NCBI RefSeq assembly: GCF_000022085.1
Contig: NC_011894.1
Coordinates: forward strand, 124,001 to 188,000
DNA from: Methylobacterium nodulans ORS 2060
Lineage (GTDB): Bacteria; Pseudomonadota; Alphaproteobacteria; Rhizobiales; Beijerinckiaceae
DNA length: 64,000 bases
Direction: 5' to 3'
Position 1 is the stretch's first letter. Each line of letters begins with the position of its first letter. The notes below the pieces were generated by a model, which made no database searches, was not told the origin of the DNA, and saw only the letters and a program-made list of their open reading frames with translations. A program made the translations under genes and the position numbers. Below are positions 38,738 through 47,098 of this stretch, piece by piece.

Positions 38738-38770
38738 AAGGGCGGCTCGGGCATCCGGGCCGCCCTTTTT
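38738..38770 (+). terminator. rho-independent terminator of rplM-rpsI
   Basis: Stem aagggcggctcgg (38738-38750) / ccgggccgccctt (38755-38767) with a 4-nt loop, 12 pairs plus one T-G, followed by a T run to 38770. It lies 27 bp after the rpsI stop. Confidence 0.85.
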
Positions 38771-38896
38771 GCTGGCCGCGCAGGCCGTCCTGTTGGCGCG
38801 GCTCCGCCAAGTCCGCGCGCCGGGTTGATCGGGGGGCGTGACGGCCTAGGTCAGACATGCGAGGCTGCCGCACCGCTCCTGGGGATTGCCACGCGC

Positions 38897-39703
38897 ATGG
38901 GACGCATGACGTGCATCGTCGCCGCAGCGGCGCGCCGCCTCGCTGTGGCCCGGTCGCTCCTGATCGCGGGCGGTCTCGCCGCGAGCCTGCCCGCGCAGGC
39001 CATTGAAGGCGGTGTGCCCGCGAGCGCGCGGGACGCGCTCGCCCGTGCGACGGTGGCGCTCGGCACGCTCAACCAGTCCGGGGACAACATCCAGATCACA
39101 CGCTGCTCGGGCGTGCTGATCAGGCGGGATCTCGTCCTGACGGCCGCCCATTGCGTCGGAGAGAGCCCGCTCGGCGCGGTCGTGGTGTTCTATCGCGGGA
39201 GCAAGCCGGTCGGCCCGGCCTATCGGGCCGCCGCGGTCTCGCGCTTCGCGGTCGCCCGCGACGGGGCGGAGGCGGGCGACCTCGGCATCAACCTCACGGC
39301 CCTGTCCCTCGACATCGCCGTGCTGCGGCTCGCCGCCCCGGTGCGCGACCGGGCCCCGTTGCCCGTGGGCCGCGCCGTTCGCCGCTTGCCCGGCCATCTG
39401 CTGATCGCCGGCGTCGGCCTGTCGGGCGGCGCGCCCGGTACGCTCAAGACCGCGCGCCTGACGCCGCTCGCCGTCACAGAGAGCGGCCTCACCTTCGCGC
39501 GGGCGGAGGGCGCCCTCGTCTGCCTCGGCGATTCCGGCGGCCCGGTCGTCACCGGCGGCGGTGGCGGCGTGCGGCTCTGGGGCGTGGCGAGCGCCGTCAT
39601 CACCTCGACGCCGCCCTGCGGCAGCCTCGTGGTGATCGCCCCGGCGGGCCGGCGCCTCAGCGCGGAACGGGGTCCGGTCCGCGCGGCGCTTCTGCGGCGC
39701 TAA
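38897..39703 (+). CDS. secreted trypsin-like serine protease
   Basis: S1-family peptidase, 268 aa from ATG at 38897, giving a signal peptide (VARSLLIAGGLAASLPAQAI). The catalytic triad is visible: His in VLTAAHCVGE, Asp in LDIAVLRLAAP and Ser in CLGDSGGPVVTGG. Cys pairs (TRCSGVLI with AHC, and LVCLGDS with TPPCGS) fit disulfides in the periplasm or outside the cell. It has a short mature form without PDZ domains, unlike DegP. Substrate unknown. It stands alone between the ribosomal operon and convergent genes. Confidence 0.9.
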   Translation: MGRMTCIVAAAARRLAVARSLLIAGGLAASLPAQAIEGGVPASARDALARATVALGTLNQSGDNIQITRCSGVLIRRDLVLTAAHCVGESPLGAVVVFYRGSKPVGPAYRAAAVSRFAVARDGAEAGDLGINLTALSLDIAVLRLAAPVRDRAPLPVGRAVRRLPGHLLIAGVGLSGGAPGTLKTARLTPLAVTESGLTFARAEGALVCLGDSGGPVVTGGGGGVRLWGVASAVITSTPPCGSLVVIAPAGRRLSAERGPVRAALLRR

Positions 39704-39785
39704 ATAGAAACTGAGGTGCGTGGAAGCCGCTCATCCAGCCGCGGTTTCATCCATCAGGGTCGGCCCGGCCGGTGGTGATCTGAGG
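39704..39785 (+). repeat. dispersed repeat family 1, copy C (short form)
   Basis: The head aaatagaaactgaggtgcgt and ggaagccgctcat run straight into cagccgcggtttcatccatc and agggtcggcccggccggtgg. The central palindrome is deleted, leaving head plus tail. It begins at the stop codon of the protease gene. Confidence 0.7.
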
Positions 39786-39793
39786 TTCCCGCA

Positions 39794-40342
39794 TCAGCTG
39801 TGGACGGAGATCTCCGCCCTGCCCTCCTCCGGCTCCGGCTGGGGCTCCGGAAGGGTCATCACGCGCGGCGCGTGGCCGGTCGCCTGCAGGAAGCGGATCA
39901 GGTCGCCCGGCGCGATCGCGGTGGTGGCCGCATTGTGGAGCGGGTGGAAGTTGACCGGATCGTGCGCCATCAGGGCGGCGTCGAGGATCACGCTCACGAG
40001 GCCGTCCCGGTCGTTGAGCAGGCCGAAGGGCGTCACCGAGCCCGGCCGGACGCCGAGCACGGCGTGAAGCTGCTCGGCCGAGCCGAAGGACAGACGGCCG
40101 CTGGCGCCGATCGCCCCATGCAGGCGCTTGAGATCGATGCGGGCCTCGGCCTCGGCCACAACCAGGAACAGCTGGCCGCGCCTGTCCTTCAGGAAGAGGT
40201 TCTTCGAGTGGCCGCCCGGCAGGCCGGCCTTCAGATCGCGCGACTCGGCCACCGTGTGGACCGGCCGGTGCGCGACGGTGCGCACCGGGATGCCGAGATC
40301 GGCGAGATACGCGAGGAGATCCTCAGGGGTGACCGGGCTCAT
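39794..40342 (-). CDS. YbaK/ProX-type aminoacyl-tRNA deacylase
   Basis: Trans-editing enzyme that removes wrongly attached amino acids, probably Ala, from tRNA-Pro. 182 aa. Family motifs: HTVAESRDLKAGLPGGHSKN, LFLKDRRGQLFLVVAEAEAR with the catalytic Lys in KNLFLKD, and GVRPGSVTPFGLLNDRDGLV, then PVNFHPLHNAATTAIAP. The C-terminal tail is Glu/Pro-rich. Its start overlaps the stop of the PLP enzyme upstream by 4 bp, so it is the last gene of a three-gene minus-strand operon. Confidence 0.9.
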   Translation of the reverse strand: MSPVTPEDLLAYLADLGIPVRTVAHRPVHTVAESRDLKAGLPGGHSKNLFLKDRRGQLFLVVAEAEARIDLKRLHGAIGASGRLSFGSAEQLHAVLGVRPGSVTPFGLLNDRDGLVSVILDAALMAHDPVNFHPLHNAATTAIAPGDLIRFLQATGHAPRVMTLPEPQPEPEEGRAEISVHS

Positions 40343-41295
40343 GCGGCGAGAAAACGGGCGAGCGCGGCCGGATCGACGTTGCCGCCGGACAGGATCACGC
40401 CGACGCGCTTGCCCGCAACCGGCACGATGCCCTCGAAGGCCGCCGCCGCGGCGAGGCAGCCGGTCGGCTCGACCACGAGCTTCATCCGCTCGACGAAGAA
40501 GCGCATCGCCGCAACGAGCTGGGCGTCCGAGACGGTGACGATGCCGGTCACCTCGCGGCGAATGATCGGGAAGGTGTGCTGCCCGAGATGGGTGGTGAGC
40601 GCGCCATCGGCGATCGAGACCGGGACCGGGATGCGCACGATCTCGCCCCTGGCGAGCGACATCTGCCCGTCATTGCCGGCCTCCGGCTCGACCCCGTAGA
40701 TCGCGGCCTCGGGCGCAAGCGCGCGGGCCGAGAGCAGCGAGCCCGCGAGCAGCCCGCCCCCGCCGAGGCAGACCAGGATCACGTCGAGGGGGCCGGTCTC
40801 CTCGATGAGCTCCTTCACGGCCGTTCCCTGGCCGGCGATCACGTCCGGATGGTCGTAGGGCGGGATCACGGTCAGGCCGCGCTCCTCCGCGAGGCGCCGG
40901 CTCACCGCCTCGCGGTCCTCGGTGTAGCGGTCGTAGCGCACCACCTCGGCCCCGTATCCTTCCGTCGCCGCGACCTTGATGGCGGGCGCGTCGTGCGGCA
41001 TCACGATGACGGTCGGCGCCCCCTGGAGCGCGCCCGCATAGGCGATGGCCTGCGCGTGGTTGCCCGACGAGAAGGCGAGGACGCCGCGCCGCCGCTCGGC
41101 CTCGCCGAGCGCCGCGATGGCATTGTAGGCGCCCCGGAACTTGAAGGCGCCCGCGCGCTGCAGCGGCTCGGCCTTGAAGTAGAGCTTCGCGCCCGTGCGG
41201 GCATCGGCCGTGCGGGAGGTGAGCACGGGGGTGCGATGCGCGACCCCGGCGAGGCGGCGAGCCGCCGCCTCCACATCCGCATAGGTGATCGTCAT
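40339..41295 (-). CDS. fold-type II PLP enzyme, threonine/serine dehydratase or racemase-like
   Basis: Pyridoxal-phosphate enzyme of the threonine dehydratase/serine racemase group, 318 aa. The catalytic Lys is in AGAFKFRGAYNAI; SSGNHAQAIAYAG binds the cofactor phosphate side and CLGGGGLLAGSLL is the glycine loop. The C-terminal regulatory ACT domain of biosynthetic IlvA is absent, so this is a catabolic threonine dehydratase, serine racemase or hydroxyaspartate ammonia-lyase. The three cannot be told apart by eye. ATG at 41295 overlaps the crotonase stop by 1 bp. Confidence 0.87.
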   Translation of the reverse strand: MTITYADVEAAARRLAGVAHRTPVLTSRTADARTGAKLYFKAEPLQRAGAFKFRGAYNAIAALGEAERRRGVLAFSSGNHAQAIAYAGALQGAPTVIVMPHDAPAIKVAATEGYGAEVVRYDRYTEDREAVSRRLAEERGLTVIPPYDHPDVIAGQGTAVKELIEETGPLDVILVCLGGGGLLAGSLLSARALAPEAAIYGVEPEAGNDGQMSLARGEIVRIPVPVSIADGALTTHLGQHTFPIIRREVTGIVTVSDAQLVAAMRFFVERMKLVVEPTGCLAAAAAFEGIVPVAGKRVGVILSGGNVDPAALARFLAA

Positions 41296-42071
41296 CAGCG
41301 GTGCTCGAAGTTGGGCTTGCGCTTCTCCAGGAAGGCCGCCATGCCCTCCTTCTGGTCGGCGGTGGCGAAGAGGCCGTAGAACAGGCCGCGCTCGTAGCGC
41401 ACGCCCTCGGCCAGCGTGGTCTCGAAAGCCCGGTCGACGCAGTCCTTCGCCACCATCACAGCCGGCAGCGACATCGACGCGATGGTCTCGGCGGTCTGCC
41501 ACGCCTCGGCCAGGAGGTCGGCGGCCGGCACGATCCGGGCCACGAGGCCGGCGCGCTCGGCCTCGGCGGCAGCCATCAGGCGCCCGGTGAGGCACAGCTC
41601 CATCGCCTTGGCCTTGCCGACGGCCCGGGTCAGGCGCTGGGTGCCGCCGGCCCCCGGGATCACCCCGAGCTTGATCTCCGGCTGGCCGAACTTGGCGGTG
41701 TCGGCGGCCAGGATGAAGTCGCACATCATGGCGAGTTCGCAGCCGCCGCCGAGCGCGTAGCCCGCGACGGCGGCGATCATCGGCTTGCGCCGCCGGCCGA
41801 CCCGGTCCCATTCCCCGAAGGGGTCGGCGACGAAGAACTCCGGGTGGGTGCGGTCGCGCATTTCCGGAATGTCGGCACCTGCCGCGAAGGCCTTCTCGGA
41901 GCCGGTGAGGATGATGCAGCCGATGCCTTCGTCGCGCTCGAAACCGTCGAGCGCCGCGTTGAGCTCGGCGATGAGCGGCCCGCACAGCGCATTGAGCTGC
42001 GCCGGCCGGTGCAGGGTGATGAGGGCCACCCGCCCGCGCGTCTCGACCCGGATGTTCTCGTATTCCACCAT
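41295..42071 (-). CDS. enoyl-CoA hydratase
   Basis: Hydrates trans-2-enoyl-CoA in fatty acid or amino acid degradation, 258 aa from ATG at 42071. It shows [36 protein letters not shown] for the oxyanion hole, [20 protein letters not shown] with catalytic Glu, and [20 protein letters not shown] with the second catalytic Glu. Both acid/base residues are present, unlike the paralogue at 36252. It is first in a minus-strand operon with the PLP enzyme and the tRNA deacylase, an unusual mix of functions. Confidence 0.93.
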   Translation of the reverse strand: MVEYENIRVETRGRVALITLHRPAQLNALCGPLIAELNAALDGFERDEGIGCIILTGSEKAFAAGADIPEMRDRTHPEFFVADPFGEWDRVGRRRKPMIAAVAGYALGGGCELAMMCDFILAADTAKFGQPEIKLGVIPGAGGTQRLTRAVGKAKAMELCLTGRLMAAAEAERAGLVARIVPAADLLAEAWQTAETIASMSLPAVMVAKDCVDRAFETTLAEGVRYERGLFYGLFATADQKEGMAAFLEKRKPNFEHR

Positions 42072-42111
42072 GCGCCTCCCGCTTCGCCCCCGCCCCCGGC
42101 CGGAGAATCGT

Positions 42112-42434
42112 CTAAATAGAAACTGACGTGGGTGGAAGCCGCCCCGCTCCTCATGCTGAGGTGCTGCGTAGCAGCCTCGAAGCACGCCGAACCGGTGCTC
42201 CCAGCCACCACAGCCTCGGACCAGCGGTCAGGCGTGCGTGCCGGCTGATGCCGGCCAGAGGCTCCGTGCGATCTGCGATCGCCAGTGCGATGTGCGATCG
42301 CCAGCACCTCAGCATGAGGAGCGGGGTTGACTGCCATGAGCGGGAGCGCTCAGTCAGCCGGCTTCATCCCTCAGGGTCGGCAAAGGCCGGTGGCAACCGA
42401 AACCAATGGTCATTGGACATGATCGTTGGTTTCG
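42112..42434 (+). repeat. dispersed repeat family 1, copy D (full)
   Basis: Head taaatagaaactgacgtggg, arms cctcatgctgaggtg (42149-42163) and cacctcagcatgagg (42305-42319), centre unlike copies A and B, tail ttcatccctcagggtcggca. It closes with a hairpin cgaaaccaa (42398-42406) / ttggtttcg (42426-42434), perfect over 9 bp. It fills most of the 409-bp gap 42072-42480; nothing else is seen there. Confidence 0.85.
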
Positions 42435-42480
42435 CTCTCGGATTTTCACCAAAGAAGAGCCCGGGCGGGCACCGCAAGGC

Positions 42481-43230
42481 TCACGCGGGCGGCGGCGGAT
42501 CGGGCGCCTCGACCACCTGCTGGCGCTGGAGCTGGAGGGCGACGAACCAGCAGAGCGACGCCCAGGCGGCGCCGATGCACCAGCCGGCGAGCACGTCGCT
42601 CGGCCAGTGCACCCCGAGATAGACCCGGCTGATGCCGACGAGGAGCGTCGTCACCACTCCGAGCGCGAGCACGAAGGCCTTCACGCGCCGCCCCCGCGAG
42701 ATGCGGGCGAGCAGGATCGCCAGGGTGAGATAGGCCACCGCCGACAGCATGGCGTGGCCGCTCGGGAAGCTTGCCGTGAAGGTCTCCATGCCGTGGGGCA
42801 CGAGATCGGGCCTCGGCCGCTGGAAGAACAGCTTGAGCCCCGTCGAGAGGATCTCGCCGCCCCCGACCGAGGCGGCGACGAGGATCGCCGCCCGCCAGCG
42901 CCGCGTGCCCGCGAGATAGAGGACCACGCACGCGGTGACGTAGACGATGCCGAAGACGCTGCCGAAGGCCGTGATGTCCCGCATCGTCTCCGGCAGCCAG
43001 CCCGGCCCGATCGGCCGGGCGAGATCGTCGGGCCGGCGCAGCGCCAGGAGCAGCTTCTCGTCGAGGCCCTTGGTGTCGCCCTCGGCGACCTCGCCCGCCA
43101 CCTTGAAGAAGCCGAACCCGAACAGGCTCACGGCCAGGAGCGAGGCGAGCGGGCCGACCTCGTTGAGGCGCAGGCGGCGCCACAGGGCGGTGGCCTGGCT
43201 CCGGATCGGCAGGCGCGCGAGCCGGCTCAT
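42481..43230 (-). CDS. PAP2-family membrane phosphatase
   Basis: Integral membrane acid phosphatase, 249 aa, with about five to six helices. The three catalytic motifs are clear: KLFFQRPRP (KxxxxxxRP form), SFPSGHAML (PSGH) and SRVYLGVHWPSDVLAG (SRxxxxxHxxxD). Substrates in this family include phosphatidic acid, lipid A phosphates and undecaprenyl pyrophosphate; the sequence does not choose. It is divergent from the AlgX-like gene at 43428. Confidence 0.92.
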   Translation of the reverse strand: MSRLARLPIRSQATALWRRLRLNEVGPLASLLAVSLFGFGFFKVAGEVAEGDTKGLDEKLLLALRRPDDLARPIGPGWLPETMRDITAFGSVFGIVYVTACVVLYLAGTRRWRAAILVAASVGGGEILSTGLKLFFQRPRPDLVPHGMETFTASFPSGHAMLSAVAYLTLAILLARISRGRRVKAFVLALGVVTTLLVGISRVYLGVHWPSDVLAGWCIGAAWASLCWFVALQLQRQQVVEAPDPPPPA

Positions 43231-43427
43231 CGGCCGGCCTCCCCGGCGGAGCGGAACGGCGCGAGGGCGGCCTCGTCCCTCTCAAGGGTGAGGATCGGGG
43301 GAGCGTGCGGCATCGTTGCTGCGAGATGGCGCACAGGGCCGGCCTTGTCCATCCGGCTCCCGCGTCGCGGCGACACGAGGCGGCGCGGCCGCTGTTCAGG
43401 CGCGCCCGGGGCCGCTACAGCGCCGGC

Positions 43428-44354
43428 ATGACCCATGACGGCAACGCGGTTCACATCGGGCGGGACGGCTGGCTCTTCCTCGTCGGCGGCACCAATCAGG
43501 TGCTCCGTCAATACCGGGCGACGCCCTGGGCGGCTTGGCGCCTGTGGCGCTGGCAGCGTCTGATCGAGCGGCGCGCGGCGCGCGCGGCGGCGCTCGGCCT
43601 GCGCTTCCATCAGGTCGTGGTGCCGGAGAAGATCAGCATCTACGAGGATCGGCTGGACGGCGTCGCGATCGATCCCGCCCTGTCCCCGGCCCGCCGCCTC
43701 GGGCAGCGCATGGCGCGCTCGCCGGCCGCGGGCAGCTGGATCGACCTCGTCGGGCCGATGCGCGCCGCGCGGGACGAGGGCCGGCCGCTCTACCTGCGCA
43801 CGGACACGCATTGGACCGAGCGGGGCTGCCAGCTCGCCCATGCGGAGATCATGCGGGGGCTCGGGGCAAAGCCGCGCCCGGATCTCGCCGAGCGGCCCTA
43901 CCAGGACATCCAGGCCGTGCTCGACCTCGGCCGGAAGCTGCCGTCCCACCCGGTCGAGACGGTGCGGATGGTCCATTACCTGCGCGACGCGCGCCGCGTC
44001 GAGGCGAATGCACTCCTCGAAACCTTCGAGACGCAGGGCCGCGCGATGGAACTCCATGTCGGCGCCCGGGCGGTGTTCCGCAACGACAGCCCGCAGGCCG
44101 ATCCGCGCCGGCTCGTCCTGTTCGGCGATTCCTGCGCGCATTTCGGGTCGTTCTTCCTCACCGCCCTCCTCGCCGAGAGTTTTCGCGAGGTGCATTTCCT
44201 GTGGTCGGCGAGCCTCGACTGGTCCTACGTGGCGCGGCTGCGCCCGCACCTGCTCCTCGTCGAGATGGCCGAGCGCTTCCTGGCCCGCCTCCCCGACGAC
44301 CGGTTCGACAGCGAGGCCGTCGCGCGCCAGAAGCTCGACCGCGAGCGCCGCTGA
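43428..44354 (+). CDS. AlgX/AlgJ-like SGNH-hydrolase-fold protein
   Basis: 308 aa from ATG at 43428. It looks like the SGNH-type O-acetylation domain of alginate proteins AlgX/AlgJ: HIGRDGWLFLVGGTNQVL at the start, HQVVVPEKISIYEDRLDG, LYLRTDTHWTERGCQLAHAE with the Asp-His pair, and VLFGDSCAHFGSFFLTALLA with the likely nucleophile Ser. No signal peptide or membrane helix is seen at either possible start, although the known proteins are periplasmic. The partner MBOAT acyltransferase is not in the window. It may modify a sugar or polysaccharide, which is unproven. Confidence 0.7.
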   Translation: MTHDGNAVHIGRDGWLFLVGGTNQVLRQYRATPWAAWRLWRWQRLIERRAARAAALGLRFHQVVVPEKISIYEDRLDGVAIDPALSPARRLGQRMARSPAAGSWIDLVGPMRAARDEGRPLYLRTDTHWTERGCQLAHAEIMRGLGAKPRPDLAERPYQDIQAVLDLGRKLPSHPVETVRMVHYLRDARRVEANALLETFETQGRAMELHVGARAVFRNDSPQADPRRLVLFGDSCAHFGSFFLTALLAESFREVHFLWSASLDWSYVARLRPHLLLVEMAERFLARLPDDRFDSEAVARQKLDRERR

Positions 44355-44409
44355 ACGCTGGCAAAGCCGGCCGCCCGATCCATGTCATGCGGGACCTCGG
44401 GAGGACCGC

Positions 44410-45396
44410 ATGGGGCTGCTCGTCAACGGCGTCTGGCAGGAAAGCTGGTACGACACCAGGGAGACCGGCGGACGCTTCGTGCGCAAGGAATCCGCGTTCC
44501 GCAACTGGGTGACCGCGGACGGGGCGCCCGGCCCCACCGGCAAAGGCGGCTTTCCGGCGGAGGTGGGCCGCTACCACCTCTACGTCTCGCTCGCCTGCCC
44601 GTGGGCTCACCGCACGCTGATCGTGCGTGCGCTGAAAGGTCTGGAGGAGGCGGTCTCGGTCGCGGTGGTCGATCCGCATATGGGCGCCGAGGGCTGGGTG
44701 TTCGGCGACACGCCCGGCGCCGGCCCCGATACCCTGAACGGCGCGAGGCGCCTCTCCGAGATCTATCTCAAGGCCGATCCCGGCTATACGGGCCGCGTCA
44801 CCGTGCCGGTGCTCTGGGACAAGGCGCGCGGCACGATCGTCTCGAACGAATCCGCCGAGATCATCCGGATGCTCAACGGGGCCTTCGGCGCCCTCGGCGC
44901 CACCGGCCCGGACCTCTACCCCGCCGATCTGCGCGAGGAGATCGACGCCCTCAACGCGCAGGTCTACGACCGGGTCAATAACGGCGTCTACAAAGCGGGC
45001 TTCGCGACGACCCAGGACGCCTATGCGGAGGCGGTGACGGCCTTGTTCGAGGAACTCGATCGCCTCGAGTCCCGCCTCGATCGCGGACGCTATCTGTTCG
45101 GGCCCCGCCTGACCGAGGCGGATATCCGCCTGTTCACCACGCTGGTCCGCTTCGATCCGGTCTATGTCGGGCACTTCAAGTGCAACCTGCGCCGGATCGC
45201 CGATTATCCGAACCTTTCGGGCTATCTGCGCGACCTCTACCAACATCCGGGCATCGCCCGGACCGTGAACCTGACGCACATCAAGCGCCACTATTACGAG
45301 AGCCACTCGACCATCAACCCGACCGGGATCGTGCCGCTGGGGCCCATCCTCGACTACGACGCGCCGCACGGGCGAGCTGGGCGCTTCGCGGCCTGA
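44410..45396 (+). CDS. glutathionyl-hydroquinone reductase (YqjG/ECM4-type GST)
   Basis: Xi-class glutathione transferase that reduces glutathionyl-hydroquinones, 328 aa, full length. The thioredoxin-like domain has the active-site motif SLACPWAHRTLIVRALKGLE with catalytic Cys in CPW, and VPVLWDKARGTIVSNESAEI for glutathione binding. The helical domain has EIDALNAQVYDRVNNGVYKA, YLFGPRLTEADIRLFTTLVR and HIKRHYYESHSTINPTGIVP, the family's C-terminal signature. It starts 55 bp after the AlgX-like gene. The role is protection or recycling of quinones. Confidence 0.95.
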   Translation: MGLLVNGVWQESWYDTRETGGRFVRKESAFRNWVTADGAPGPTGKGGFPAEVGRYHLYVSLACPWAHRTLIVRALKGLEEAVSVAVVDPHMGAEGWVFGDTPGAGPDTLNGARRLSEIYLKADPGYTGRVTVPVLWDKARGTIVSNESAEIIRMLNGAFGALGATGPDLYPADLREEIDALNAQVYDRVNNGVYKAGFATTQDAYAEAVTALFEELDRLESRLDRGRYLFGPRLTEADIRLFTTLVRFDPVYVGHFKCNLRRIADYPNLSGYLRDLYQHPGIARTVNLTHIKRHYYESHSTINPTGIVPLGPILDYDAPHGRAGRFAA

Positions 45397-45428
45397 CGGC
45401 GAATTGGTGCCCTGACGGCGACTTGGTG
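45392..45428. repeat. 18-bp tandem direct repeat before the P450 operon
   Basis: Copies cctgacggcgaattggtg (45392-45409) and cctgacggcgacttggtg (45411-45428) differ at one base and are spaced 19 bp apart. The first contains the stop codon of the upstream gene. Nearby 45540-45577 is rich in short gcagcgc/gcgct inverted motifs. It is a possible regulator site for the downstream operon. Confidence 0.5.
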
Positions 45429-45589
45429 GCCGATCGTAACCTTTGCGGCGGCGCGACGAATCCGCCCGTGCAAGAACCGGACGGCGCCCCTGCGGCGTTG
45501 TCGGCTTTGCCGATGCTGCACTGCGGTGCGCAGGCGCGCTGCAGCGCAGTTGCGCCCTGCAACGCAGCGCCCGGACGTGGAGGAATGCC

Positions 45590-45802
45590 ATGCGCGTCGT
45601 CGTCGACCTGAACCGCTGCCAAGCCTATGCCCAGTGCTGCTTTGCGGCGCCCGACAGCTTCGCGCTGCATGGCATCGAGGTGCTGGTCTACGATCCGGCT
45701 CCGCCGCCGGAGCGACGCCGGGAGATCGAGCGGGCGGTCCAGGCCTGCCCCGTGCGGGCGATCATGCTGGAGGTCGAGCCGGAGGCCGAGCGCCATGACT
45801 GA
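45590..45802 (+). CDS. ferredoxin of the P450 system
   Basis: Small iron-sulfur electron carrier, 70 aa, with GGAGG before its ATG. Cluster ligands are Cys10 and Cys16 (NRCQAYAQCC) and the Cys of VQACPVRAI; the usual middle Cys of a 4Fe-4S set is missing, so a 3Fe-4S cluster is expected. APDSFALHG matches P450-linked ferredoxins. It overlaps the reductase gene by 8 bp and would pass electrons from that reductase to the P450 encoded downstream. Confidence 0.9.
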   Translation: MRVVVDLNRCQAYAQCCFAAPDSFALHGIEVLVYDPAPPPERRREIERAVQACPVRAIMLEVEPEAERHD

Positions 45803-47093
45803 GCCCGGGATGACCGAGCCCGGGCGGACCGTGATCGTCGGCGCCTCGCTGGCGGGGCTTCGCGCCGCGGAGGCCCTGCGGCACGGGGGCCATCGCGGTC
45901 CGATCACCCTGGTGGGCGACGAGCCCTACCTCCCCTATGACCGGCCACCCCTGTCGAAGCGCGTGCTCACCGGGGAGGAGCGCCCCGACCAGATCACCCT
46001 GCCGTCGCGCCCGGGCCTCGATCTTAGTTGGCGGCTCGGCGCCGCCGCCGTCGGGCTCGATCTCACGGCCCGCGAGGTGGCGCTGGCGACGGGTGACCGG
46101 ATCGCCTTCGACACGCTGCTGATTGCCACCGGCACCCGGGCGCGGCCCTGGCCGAAGCCGGAGGAAGCCGCCCTCAAGGGCGTCCACGCGATCCGCCACC
46201 GGGACGATGCCGAGCGCCTGCGCCGGGCCCTCGCCGCCTCGCCGCGGCGGGTGCTGATCATCGGGGCGGGCTTCATCGGCTGCGAGTCGGCCTCCGCCTG
46301 CCGCGCGATCGGCCTGCCCGTGACGGTGATCGATCCCAATCCGACGCCGCTCGCCTCGGTGCTCGGCACGCGGATCGGTAGCGTCGTCGCCGGGATGCTG
46401 GGCCGAGCGGGTGTCGATTACCGTCCGTCCACGCGCGTGGAGGCGCTGGAGGCGGATGCGGAGGGCCGGGTCCGCGCGGCCCGCTTCGTCGGCGGCGGCG
46501 CGATCGAGGCCGACATCGTCATCGTGGCCCTCGGGGCGGTGCGCAACACCGAGTGGCTCACCGGATCCGGCATCGCGGCGGATCCCGGCGGCGTCTCCTG
46601 CGACGGCTTCTGCCGCGTTCTCGACCGGGCGGGCCAGCCGGTCGACGGCGTGGTCGCGGCGGGCGACGTCGCGCGCTTCCCCCACCCGCTCATCGAGAAC
46701 GGACCCGTCGCCTTCGAGCATTGGGGCCATGCGGTCGCCCAGGCCGCGCATGCGGCCCGCACGCTGCTCGGCCGTCACGACCGGCCCTATGCCGAGCTTC
46801 CGGCCTTCTGGTCGACCCAGTTCGACGTGAACATCAAGTCGGTCGGCCTGACGAACGGCGCCGACAGCGTTGCGGTCACGCAGGGCAGCCTCGCCGAGCG
46901 CCGCTTCGTGGCGGTCTACGGCCGGGCCGGACGCACGGTGGCGGCAATCTCTTTCGATTCGACCCGCTGGCTCCCGGCCTATGCGGCCCGCATCGAGGCC
47001 CGCGACGCCTTTCCCCCGATCCTCGGCGCGACGGACCAGGGCCGCGTCGCCCCCGCCGATCCCGGTTTCCCGTCCCGTCCGGCGCGAGCCTGA
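45795..47093 (+). CDS. FAD-dependent ferredoxin reductase
   Basis: NAD(P)H:ferredoxin oxidoreductase of the putidaredoxin-reductase type, 432 aa. It has the FAD-binding VIVGASLAGLRAAEALRHGG, PYLPYDRPPLSKRVL, FDTLLIATGTRARPW, the NAD-binding VLIIGAGFIGCESASACRAI, and VVAAGDVARFPHP near the flavin. The C-terminal dimer domain has AVAQAAHAARTLLGR and PAFWSTQFDVNIKSVG. The start overlaps the ferredoxin stop; the P450 follows by 5 bp. It serves as the electron-input component of a class I bacterial P450 system. Confidence 0.95.
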   Translation: MTEPGMTEPGRTVIVGASLAGLRAAEALRHGGHRGPITLVGDEPYLPYDRPPLSKRVLTGEERPDQITLPSRPGLDLSWRLGAAAVGLDLTAREVALATGDRIAFDTLLIATGTRARPWPKPEEAALKGVHAIRHRDDAERLRRALAASPRRVLIIGAGFIGCESASACRAIGLPVTVIDPNPTPLASVLGTRIGSVVAGMLGRAGVDYRPSTRVEALEADAEGRVRAARFVGGGAIEADIVIVALGAVRNTEWLTGSGIAADPGGVSCDGFCRVLDRAGQPVDGVVAAGDVARFPHPLIENGPVAFEHWGHAVAQAAHAARTLLGRHDRPYAELPAFWSTQFDVNIKSVGLTNGADSVAVTQGSLAERRFVAVYGRAGRTVAAISFDSTRWLPAYAARIEARDAFPPILGATDQGRVAPADPGFPSRPARA

Positions 47094-47098
47094 GAGCC

